DNA of 35,210 nucleotides, from NCBI GenBank assembly GCA_025924215.1, contig JAICEJ010000006.1, positions 1 through 35,210 on the forward strand, read 5' to 3'. Below the pieces are notes generated by a model that was not told the origin of the DNA, made no database searches, and saw only the letters and a list, made by a program, of their open reading frames with translations. How positions within the stretch are numbered: position 1 is the first letter of the stretch; each line of letters opens with the position of its first letter. This document shows, piece after piece, positions 26,536-35,210 of the stretch. This DNA is from Candidatus Binatia bacterium. GTDB taxonomy: Bacteria > Desulfobacterota > Binatia > UBA9968. A program made the position numbers and the translations under genes.

Positions 26536-27297
26536 ATGGCGGTGAGAAAGCTTAAACCCCGATCTTCTGTCGGCCTTTACTGCCTCTGCTTCTTATTCGT
26601 CGCATCGTCGTCTTTAATGCTCGGACCCGAGGATTCAGCGCCGGGTGAAGATTCAGAAACGATCTTTCGCGAAGCGCGTCGGACCATGATCGAACGGGAC
26701 ATCGCCCGGCGCGGCATCAAAGACCAGCGACTCCTTCAGGTAATGGCAACTCTGCCGCGCCATCTGTTCGTACCGGAAGAAATGCGGTCCTCCGCCTACC
26801 ACGATCGGCCGCTACCGATTGGCGCTGGACAAACCATCTCCCAGCCATTCATCGTAGCATTCATGACCGAGCTGCTGGAACTCAAAGGAGGCGAACGAGT
26901 TCTGGAAATCGGCACCGGCTCGGGCTATCAAGCGGCGGTGCTTGCCGCCTTAGTGGAAGAAGTTTTCTCAGTGGAGATTCGTGCCGAGTTGAGCGCTCGG
27001 GCCGAAAGGATTCTTAAACAGCTCGGTATTCAAAATGTAAAATTACGAGTCGGCAATGGTTTTCACGGATGGGCAGAGGAGGCACCGTTCGATGCCATTA
27101 TGGTTACTGCGGCGGCACCCAAAATTCCCTCGCCTCTCTGGAATCAGCTTCGTGAGGGCGGCGTCTTAATTATGCCATTAGGTAAGCCAGGGCATACCCA
27201 GCAATTAATTCGCGCCAGAAAGATCGGCGGCCGACAAATAATAGAAGAGCACAGCGCGGTTATTTTCGTACCGTTGACGGGCGGGACTCAGCAGTAG
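26536..27297 (+). CDS. pcm: Protein-L-isoaspartate O-methyltransferase with N-terminal export signal or anchor
   Basis: This SAM-dependent enzyme methylates isoaspartyl residues in aged proteins, starting their repair. The catalytic domain is complete: RHLFVPEE, PIGAGQTISQPFIVAFMTELL for substrate binding, the SAM motif VLEIGTGSGYQAAVLA, and PFDAIMVTAAA. The ATG at 26536 is supported by AGGAG (26522-26526) 9 nt upstream. From that start the first ~40 residues are an extra segment: basic (VRKLKPR), then hydrophobic (VGLYCLCFLFVASSSLML), which looks like a signal peptide or membrane anchor. The length is 253 aa against about 210 for cytosolic PCMT. The 3' end overlaps the convergent ftsB-like gene by 38 bp. 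Confidence 0.93.
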   Translation: MAVRKLKPRSSVGLYCLCFLFVASSSLMLGPEDSAPGEDSETIFREARRTMIERDIARRGIKDQRLLQVMATLPRHLFVPEEMRSSAYHDRPLPIGAGQTISQPFIVAFMTELLELKGGERVLEIGTGSGYQAAVLAALVEEVFSVEIRAELSARAERILKQLGIQNVKLRVGNGFHGWAEEAPFDAIMVTAAAPKIPSPLWNQLREGGVLIMPLGKPGHTQQLIRARKIGGRQIIEEHSAVIFVPLTGGTQQ

Positions 27298-27631
27298 GGT
27301 CTTCGTTGAGTAAATTGCGCCGGTCCTTGTCGGGCTGAGACTTAGGAAAACGGTAGATGATTTCGCCCGGACGCACCAGGTTCAGTTCCTCGCGAGCTAG
27401 TTTTTCGAGATAGTGGTTGTCGTTGCGGATGCGCGAAACCCGCTGCCGCAAAGCTTCGTTTTCCTTCTGTAAACGATAATTTTGCTCGTCGATTCGGCTT
27501 TTTTCGCCGCGCAATCGCCAGAGATGAATCGCGCCGCGCTCACTAACGACCGTGACCACCGCGAGCAGTAAAATCAGACCGCCTAGGAAGTAGAGAACGT
27601 GACGCTGCGAAATGTGAAATGGTAGTGTCAT
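27260..27631 (-). CDS. FtsB/DivIC-like septum formation initiator protein
   Basis: This is a small bitopic cell-division protein that links FtsQ and FtsL at the septum. One membrane segment (VLYFLGGLILLLAVVTVV) is followed by a coiled coil rich in Glu, Arg and Leu (EKSRIDEQNYRLQKENEALR). The conserved end LAREELNLVRPGEIIYRFP is the family hallmark. From the ATG at 27631 the protein is 123 aa; an upstream ATG at 27685 would add a hydrophobic stretch and has no ribosome site, so I prefer the shorter form, though 27631 also lacks a clear site. It is divergent from enolase, the reverse of the eno-ftsB order seen in many Proteobacteria. The 3' end overlaps pcm. Confidence 0.88.
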   Translation of the reverse strand: MTLPFHISQRHVLYFLGGLILLLAVVTVVSERGAIHLWRLRGEKSRIDEQNYRLQKENEALRQRVSRIRNDNHYLEKLAREELNLVRPGEIIYRFPKSQPDKDRRNLLNEDPTAESRPSTVRK

Positions 27632-27654
27632 GGGCGCCAATAATGGCAATATAA

Positions 27655-29758
<2,104 letters not shown>

Positions 29759-30185
29759 ATGCTTCGCTGGCGCCGTATTCATTTTCCAATCCGAAAAGAT
29801 CCGCCCTTCTAAAGCCGAACCGGTGGTAATACTCAGGCTCGCCAAGGACGACAACGAATCCCCCGCCGACACGCTCGCAGGCACGCAGGCCTTCACCAAC
29901 CAGTTGGGCCCCTAGGCCGCGTCGCTGCAGCTCCGGAACGATTGACAGCGGAGCTAGCCCCAATCCTGTTGGATTAGCTACGGACCCGGAGATCGTTACC
30001 TGGCTGAACGCAATATGGCCGACGATTACACCATCGATTTCCGCTATCAATGATAGCCGTAGCCGTTGATGTTTGCGCAAGAGCTCGACGAGTCGCGCCT
30101 CCTGATCCGTTGGGAAGGCGGACCTAAGAACATGATCGATCGCAGCGGCGTCGCTGGACTGCTCGAGTCGGACGATGGCGTTCAT

Positions 30186-30381
30186 GGATAAAATGGTGAC
30201 TCTCAGTCAGCTCAGAGCCTGAAGAGAATCCAGGACGGCTCATCGAATCTGCAAGGCGGTGCTGATCTTTGAGTGTCTAGTTGTAATCGTTATCCCCTGG
30301 GCTGTTGGAGTTTATATCGAGAGGATACCTATTTGGTATCTATAAATCCGGCGAACCGACGATTTGTTCCAGGTGTTAGGT
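30186..30381. other. Short intergenic region, apparently AT-richer, with an inverted repeat
   Basis: No gene is supported. GATACC (30324-30329) and GGTATC (30335-30340) form a perfect 6-bp inverted repeat with a 5-nt centre, followed by TATAAA (30341-30346). It could be a small operator; it lacks a T-run and is not a terminator. Confidence 0.4.
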
Positions 30382-30788
30382 TTACCATCTGCGATTGGTG
30401 AATTTCGATATGGCGCGCCGATCTTTTTTACAAGGCCGCCCGTGGCTGGGAAAGTCTGGCCGCTCGAGTTTAAGCTGAGCCAAAGCGGCTTGCCTTCTTG
30501 ATCTCCTTACTTCGGTCTCTTCATAAAGCCTTTGGACCGTCCGAGGCCGCGCCTCGGTAAGTAGCCGTTCCTTTGACAATAACGATCCATTCGTAAACGC
30601 CGCGACGGATGTTGAGGTAGTCGCCCGGGCGGATCGTTCGGCTCGGCTTAGGACGGGCGCCGTTCAGCTCAACTTTGCCGCCCGCTACCTCCTCAGAGGC
30701 AAGCGAGCGCGTTTTGAAAAGCGCGCCGCCTCAGCCACGTGTCGATTCTGACTTCAGCCGTGTTTTCTTGGGGATGCCTATCGTTCAC
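30382..30788 (-). pseudogene. Frameshifted Hsp15/HslR-like S4-domain RNA-binding protein gene
   Basis: Three minus-strand frames in succession encode one S4-domain protein of the Hsp15 family, which binds free 50S subunits. Frame 1 runs from a GTG at 30788 and gives VRIDTWL. Frame 2 gives FKTRSLASEEVAGGKVELNG and then KPSRTIRPGDYLNIRRGVYE. Frame 3 gives RTVQRLYEETEVRRSRR and ends at 30382. The breaks are near 30717-30735 and 30560-30578. Length (about 135 codons) and order match an intact Hsp15 of about 130 aa, so at least two single-base indels have disrupted it. It follows surE by 9 nt on the same strand. It may be a real decaying gene or an assembly error; no other gene in the window is broken this way. 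Confidence 0.78.
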
Positions 30789-30797
30789 GGCGCAGAG

Positions 30798-31550
30798 CTA
30801 TGGCCAAACAAAGTTGGGCAAAGTGCTGTTCTCAAGCACCCGATAATTTGTCAGATCGACCTGTAGCGGAGTCACCGAAACATATCCCTCATGAACTGCC
30901 ATGCAATCAGTGCCGTCTTCTTTGTCAAACCCAAGGTCATCGCCGCCTATCCAGTAGTATTTGGCGCCGCGAGGATCGACACGTTCGATAATATTCTCAC
31001 TGTAATGACGCTTCCCCATCCGGGTTAAGCGCCAGCCTTTGAGCTCGGATTTCGGCAGCGGCGGCACGTTCACGTTGAGTAGCGTTTCGGGCGGGATACC
31101 ACCAGTCTCATGGATGCTTGAGACCAAAAAGGCGGTAAATTCGGCCGCCGCGCGAAAATCAAAATCACGGAAGGTAACCAACGATACGGCAACTGACGGG
31201 ACGGTTAGCAAGGCTCCTTCGATAGCGGCTGAAACGGTTCCGGAATAGATAATATCGTCGCCCAGATTAGGCCCTTTGTTGATGCCCGAAACGACCAAAT
31301 TGGGACGAACCGGCAAGAGACCGGTCAACGCTAGTTTAACGCAGTCGCTTGGGGTACCGTTCACTGCCAGACGCCGTGGCGCAACCTCTTGCACGCGCAA
31401 CGGTCGATGGAGGGTCAATGCATGGCTCATGGAACTCTGTGCGCGATCGGGCGCGACAGTGAAAATCTCGCCGACGGGGCGCAGCGCTTCTTCAAGCGCG
31501 ATGATTCCTTCCGATTGAATGCCGTCGTCGTTGGAGATCAGAATGATCAT
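30798..31550 (-). CDS. surE: 5'/3'-nucleotidase SurE
   Basis: SurE is a metal-dependent nucleoside monophosphatase linked to stationary-phase survival. The start at 31550 gives the family N-terminus MIILISNDDGIQSEGI with the metal-binding NDDG; the frame upstream to 31586 has no family match. Other motifs are present: APDRAQSSMSHALTL, VNGTPSDCVKLAL, and VSGINKGPNLGDDIIYSGTV. The length is 250 aa. The broken Hsp15-like gene follows it, and CinA is divergent upstream. surE and pcm are often neighbours in other bacteria; here they are 3.5 kb apart. Confidence 0.96.
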   Translation of the reverse strand: MIILISNDDGIQSEGIIALEEALRPVGEIFTVAPDRAQSSMSHALTLHRPLRVQEVAPRRLAVNGTPSDCVKLALTGLLPVRPNLVVSGINKGPNLGDDIIYSGTVSAAIEGALLTVPSVAVSLVTFRDFDFRAAAEFTAFLVSSIHETGGIPPETLLNVNVPPLPKSELKGWRLTRMGKRHYSENIIERVDPRGAKYYWIGGDDLGFDKEDGTDCMAVHEGYVSVTPLQVDLTNYRVLENSTLPNFVWP

Positions 31551-31675
31551 TGCACCTATGATGGCAAAGAAGCTCGGCAGGGACAAGCATCTGGTTGATT
31601 GCCTTGGCGATTCTCAAGCTTGTGACGTCAATCCGAAGGGTATAGGTTTCTAGGCGAACCAGGAGAGTTTTACCT

Positions 31676-32926
31676 ATGGCAAATGCCGAGATCGTGGCAA
31701 TCGGTTCCGAGTTATTGCTCGGGCAGGTCGTCGACACCAATTCGGCCTGGATGGCGCAGCGGCTAACTGCATTAGGAGTAAATCTGTATTTTACCTCGGT
31801 GGTCGGCGACAACCCGGGCCGTATGCGCGAGGTAATCCAGCGGGCGTTGGAACGAGCCGATATCGTTATTACCAGCGGCGGGCTGGGACCCACTCAAGAT
31901 GATCTGACAAGAGAGATTGTCGCTGAAGTGACCGGCCGCAAACTCGTCCTGGACGCCGGCTTGCTAGAACAAGTGGAGGAGCACTTCCGCCGCCGCGGCC
32001 GGACCATGACGCCCAACAACCGGCGTCAGGGATACATGCCCGAGGGAGCGATTCCGGTAAAAAATCCCAACGGTACGGCGCCATCTTTTATCGTCGAAGA
32101 TCCTCGCGGCGTTGTTTTGTCGCTTCCCGGCGTGCCGGTGGAACTTAAATGGTTGTTCGAGAACGAAGTCGAACCTTATCTGCGCAAAAAATTCAAGCTC
32201 GCTGAAGTCATTCATTATCGTGTGTTGAAGGTCGTCGGCATCGGCGAGAGCGCCGTCGACGATAAGATCGGCTATCTGATCGCGAACTCCAGCAATCCGA
32301 CCGTCGGCGTGCTTGCCCTGCCGGGACAAGTCGATGTTCGGATTGCCGCCAAGGCCACCAACAAAGATCAAGCGATGAACCTTATCGCGCCCGTAGAAGC
32401 CGAGGTCCACGGGCTGTTGGGTAATGCGATCTTTGCCGCTGACCAAGAGACGATGGAGGATGTCGTCGGCAGGTTACTTCGGGCTCGCAATAAAACGGTC
32501 GCGGTTTATGAAGATCTCACCTGCGGCAATTTATCCGAGCGCTTACAGGTCGCAAGCACGGAAAGCTTTGGCGCTGGGGTTATTTGCAACAGCGAGGTTG
32601 CAATCCGTACCCTATTGACGCACGGGCGCGATCCAGCACGAACAGATGCGTTGATCCTAGATCCGGAGGCGCTAACCGACGAGCTTGCTTGGGCGGTGCG
32701 TCACCAAGCAGGGTGTGATTTCGGCCTGGCGCTTCATGCAGTGACCGACCCCAACAGCATGGTTCAGAATCTTGCGCGCGGCCAGAGCTATGTTGCCCTT
32801 ACCGACGGCGAGAATTTCATCCGACGGCTGAGCACCTCCGCCGGTCGCGGACAGTACGACCGCAGCCGCATGACCCTGAACGCACTCGATCTGCTACGCA
32901 CCGCGTTGCTTGAAGGGATGGGTTAG
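31676..32926 (+). CDS. cinA: CinA-family protein with degenerate C-terminal amidase domain
   Basis: CinA proteins join an N-terminal MoCF-like/COG1058 domain with ADP-ribose pyrophosphatase-type activity to a C-terminal PncC domain that deamidates nicotinamide mononucleotide. The N-terminal part (1-170) is normal: AEIVAIGSELLLGQVVDTNS, ITSGGLGPTQDDLTREI, and NPNGTAPSF. The C-terminal domain (about 255-416) has the right length but not the active-site motifs. Where active enzymes have AESCTGG, this has YEDLTCG (residues 278-284), and TGIAGP is replaced by HAVTDP. The length is 416 aa. AGGAGA (31661-31666) supports the start. Only the N-terminal activity seems likely. Confidence 0.93.
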   Translation: MANAEIVAIGSELLLGQVVDTNSAWMAQRLTALGVNLYFTSVVGDNPGRMREVIQRALERADIVITSGGLGPTQDDLTREIVAEVTGRKLVLDAGLLEQVEEHFRRRGRTMTPNNRRQGYMPEGAIPVKNPNGTAPSFIVEDPRGVVLSLPGVPVELKWLFENEVEPYLRKKFKLAEVIHYRVLKVVGIGESAVDDKIGYLIANSSNPTVGVLALPGQVDVRIAAKATNKDQAMNLIAPVEAEVHGLLGNAIFAADQETMEDVVGRLLRARNKTVAVYEDLTCGNLSERLQVASTESFGAGVICNSEVAIRTLLTHGRDPARTDALILDPEALTDELAWAVRHQAGCDFGLALHAVTDPNSMVQNLARGQSYVALTDGENFIRRLSTSAGRGQYDRSRMTLNALDLLRTALLEGMG

Positions 32927-33035
32927 ACTGAGCACATCCCGATTTAATCCATCTGCATTCGTACTCTCTTCACAAGTGCTCGAGGCCGAAAGCCGATCGG
33001 CCGAGTCTCAGCGGGAAGGCGGTTAGCTCAACGTG

Positions 33036-34829
33036 TCATAAACCTTCCGCCACTAACATCTCCAAACGCGCTAAAGGTTCTTCGAGACTGTCAATTGCCT
33101 CAGCCCAGAATTGCGGCTGTTCTATGTCCCGGCCGATTGTGTGTTGAACCAGCTTTTCTGCCGGCTCGCTGCCGGCCAGACGCAAGAACTCCTCATACTT
33201 CGGTAGAAATTCGCCCGGGTCTTTTTTGAACATCTGGTAAAGCGCGCGGCTGAGCAGATATCCAAAAGTGTAGGGAAAGTTATAGAAGGTGACTCCCGTA
33301 ATGTAGAAATGCAGCTTAGAGATCCAGAAGTACGGGTCCTCTCCGCCAACCTCAAGCACGTCGCCAAAAATTTTTCTTTGAGTATCGACCATGAGTTCTT
33401 TCAAACGGGAGACGCTCAGTACGCCGCCGGCGCGCTCCTCATAGAATGCCTTCTCAAATTCGTAACGGACCGGAATGTCCAAAAGGTAAACTGCTCCGTG
33501 TCCCGTTTCGATATCCAAGATCAAAGCCTTCTGCGCTTGACTTATGGCGGGATCGTCCAGAATGCCGTTCATCAGAACTTGCTCACCAAAGGTGGATGCG
33601 GTTTCTGCCAAGGTCATCGGATATCCGCGACCATAAGGGCGCATGTCACGCATCATGGCGGCATGATAGGCATGCCCGGATTCATGCGCGAGAGTGAGCA
33701 CATCGCCCAATGATTGATTGTAGGTCATAAAGATTCGCGACTCTTTGGTGAGCATCGAACTAGTGCAGAATCCGCCGGGACGCTTGCCGGTGCGGGGCTC
33801 CCAGTCCACCCAATTCTTTCCGATGACCTGCTGCTCGAAGAATTTCCCCAGAGCGGGATAAGCGCGCTCGAACGATTTCCCGACCAGGGATGTAGCCCTC
33901 TCCCAGGAGAGCTTCTCTTGGCCTGGCAACTCGAGCGGCGCACCGACATCGAACCAGGCAAGGCTTGGCCGCGCCAACAGCTTGGCCTTGAGGCGGAGAA
34001 TCCTTCGCGGCACCTCGAGCTTTGAGAATAAAGCCTCAAACATAGCATCCAGCGTTTTGCGAGTGATTGAAGCCTGGAATAGCGCAATCTCGAGGAAGTG
34101 GTCGACCTGCCGATAGCGGTTGAGCGTTAGCCGCGTGCCGGCAATCGCATTCAACGCGGCTGCAGCCATATCTTCGATACTTTTCCAGGCCGCATTGCCG
34201 CCCTCGAAAGCAGCTTTGCGTACTCGACGATCAGGATCTTCCAGCAACGAGCGGCGCTGCGAAACCGGCAATCGATGGCCCTTGCCGTCAGGAAACAGCA
34301 TGTCAAATTCCAACTTCGACGAAACGGTATCGTAAAGTCGGCCCCAGGCTTGAATGCCATCAACTCCGAGGTCGGTAGCCAAAATCTCATTCTCCGGTGC
34401 CATGGCGCGCCGCGCTTCCTGGCGCATCCTGTTTAGGTAATTTTGCGCGCTGTCCAATGCCGGCCGCGCCATGAATGCTGTGAACGTTTCATCCCTAGTT
34501 TCTTTAATCGCCCGGAGAAATTCGACTCGTAGTTTGCTCAACTCGGCTCTCATTCCGACCAGTTCGGCTTCTTCTTTGAGGTATGATTCGTTGCGCGCAT
34601 CCGACGAAGCGAGGCAACTGATGTACGAGCCGAGATGCGACATGCGCTGGAGAATGTCTTCATTGCGCAGCAATACGCGCTCCCAACTCGCGGAGCTTTC
34701 AGTTGCCAATGGCGGCAGCGCAGCCGCTTCCGCTTTGAGCGAAGCGATATCGCTGATCAACCCCTGTTTGAACCGGCGCATTTCCGACCCATTGAATTCA
34801 GGAAAGTAGCTTGCAAGATCCCAGCTCAT
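33036..34829 (-). CDS. M3-family oligoendopeptidase (PepF-like)
   Basis: This cytoplasmic zinc metallopeptidase would degrade short peptides. At 597 aa it matches the pepF/M3 group: the zinc motif HExxH is in TLAHESGHAYH near residue 390, and the third ligand glutamate is expected in MTLAETASTFGEQVL about 25 residues later. Other family stretches include FCTSSMLTKESRIFMTYN upstream and HFYITGVTFYNFPYTFGYLLS downstream. There is no signal peptide. GGAGTG lies about 9 nt before the ATG at 34829. It is convergent with cinA across a 109-bp gap. Confidence 0.95.
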   Translation of the reverse strand: MSWDLASYFPEFNGSEMRRFKQGLISDIASLKAEAAALPPLATESSASWERVLLRNEDILQRMSHLGSYISCLASSDARNESYLKEEAELVGMRAELSKLRVEFLRAIKETRDETFTAFMARPALDSAQNYLNRMRQEARRAMAPENEILATDLGVDGIQAWGRLYDTVSSKLEFDMLFPDGKGHRLPVSQRRSLLEDPDRRVRKAAFEGGNAAWKSIEDMAAAALNAIAGTRLTLNRYRQVDHFLEIALFQASITRKTLDAMFEALFSKLEVPRRILRLKAKLLARPSLAWFDVGAPLELPGQEKLSWERATSLVGKSFERAYPALGKFFEQQVIGKNWVDWEPRTGKRPGGFCTSSMLTKESRIFMTYNQSLGDVLTLAHESGHAYHAAMMRDMRPYGRGYPMTLAETASTFGEQVLMNGILDDPAISQAQKALILDIETGHGAVYLLDIPVRYEFEKAFYEERAGGVLSVSRLKELMVDTQRKIFGDVLEVGGEDPYFWISKLHFYITGVTFYNFPYTFGYLLSRALYQMFKKDPGEFLPKYEEFLRLAGSEPAEKLVQHTIGRDIEQPQFWAEAIDSLEEPLARLEMLVAEGL

Positions 34830-35210
34830 AAGTTTTCACTCCGCTGCTGTGAAGTCGAATCCGAGCACATTGCATGAATCGCGGCCCCGGTGTCGCAGAA
34901 CCCAGGCTCGACGACGTCGGTTCTTTTGCTGCGATTGCATTTCATGCCGAGGAAAGAACTCACAGAAGTTTCGACTGAACTCCGAACGCACACGCCCGAC
35001 TTCGTTTTACAAGTAGCCTGATCTAATCCTTACTCGACCATTGCAATCGTCCATGAACCAGCGGCGTCAAAATCTCGCTAATGTTGAGGATTCGGCAAGA
35101 AACCCGTGACGGAGCAGAGAGACCGTCTTCCTCGACCGGCTGAAATCGCTCATGCTCTCAGAGATTTATGACCATGCCTTCGGCGGCAGCCGTTGTCGAA
35201 GGAAAACGCC
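34830..35210. other. Terminal region without a recognisable gene
   Basis: I see no convincing gene in these 381 nt. Two short possibilities exist: a 20-codon frame from a GTG at 35107 that ends in a TGA overlapping an ATG at 35168, and the frame from that ATG, which stays open to the window edge (14 visible codons, MTMPSAAAVVEGKR). Neither has a ribosome site or a family match that I recognise. The stretch probably includes the pepF promoter on the minus strand, but no clear hexamers stand out. Confidence 0.4.

Noticed and set aside
30675-30866. Plus-strand small ORF over the broken Hsp15-like gene
   Set aside because: No ribosome site or similarity; minus-strand frames give a clear S4-domain protein.
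32986-33004. GGCCGA/TCGGCC hairpin between cinA and the peptidase gene as terminator
   Set aside because: Only a 6-bp stem and no T-run on either strand; too weak to call.

Overview
The window comes from a bacterium with a two-membrane (Gram-negative) envelope. It carries an MCE/Mla-type lipid transport operon with an outer-membrane-type lipoprotein, a SurA-like periplasmic isomerase and an LpxL/HtrB-family acyltransferase. Gene content and order resemble the deltaproteobacterial grade (Desulfobacterota, Binatota, Tectomicrobia and similar environmental lineages): DUF309-mfd-parvulin-pdxA-phosphomannomutase-uvrA, an orphan NMT1-like binding protein, and a two-chain ComDE-like TPP enzyme. That placement is inference from gene content only. 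I see no phage, transposon, CRISPR array, tRNA or rRNA. This is mainly core chromosome with a few accessory genes.

Layout. 1-3579 (+): an MCE lipid transporter operon of STAS-MlaE permease (5' end cut by the window edge), MlaF ATPase, MlaD-like MCE protein and PqiC-like lipoprotein. 3785-8041: an accessory module with an FAD-dependent oxidoreductase (-), divergent from an orphan ABC substrate-binding protein (+) and an MFS permease (+). 8221-18531 (+): DUF309 protein, Mfd, SurA-like PPIase, PdxA, phosphomannomutase/phosphoglucomutase and UvrA in one tightly packed direction. Mfd and UvrA are the two ends of transcription-coupled repair. 18675-23464 (+): an iron-sulfur operon of IscS-type desulfurase, A-type carrier, SufB, NifS-type desulfurase and Rrf2/IscR regulator, with no SufC, SufD or U-type scaffold. 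23521-25094 (+): an unrecognised basic-tailed protein, a clear rho-independent terminator and an LpxL-family acyltransferase. 25121-26232 (-): a two-subunit TPP decarboxylase resembling sulfopyruvate decarboxylase. 26536-29758: an exported-looking PCMT (+), FtsB-like protein (-), enolase (+) and endonuclease III (+). 29670-31550 (-): GNAT acetyltransferase, a frameshifted Hsp15-like S4 gene and SurE. 31676-32926 (+): CinA. 33036-34829 (-): M3 oligoendopeptidase. 34830-35210: no recognisable gene.

The most notable points are a UvrA that is about 100 residues short because its insertion domain is missing, although both ATPase modules and the UvrB-binding region are present, and the mixed ISC/SUF/NIF operon with two different desulfurases around SufB. 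Others are an LpxL-family enzyme lacking the Glu of its H(X)4E motif, a CinA whose C-terminal amidase motifs are degenerate, a broken Hsp15-like gene beside surE, and a PCMT with an N-terminal signal or anchor. Nothing amounts to a clearly new defence or mobile system. The novelty is in altered versions of core proteins and in one unknown gene between the Fe-S operon and its terminator.
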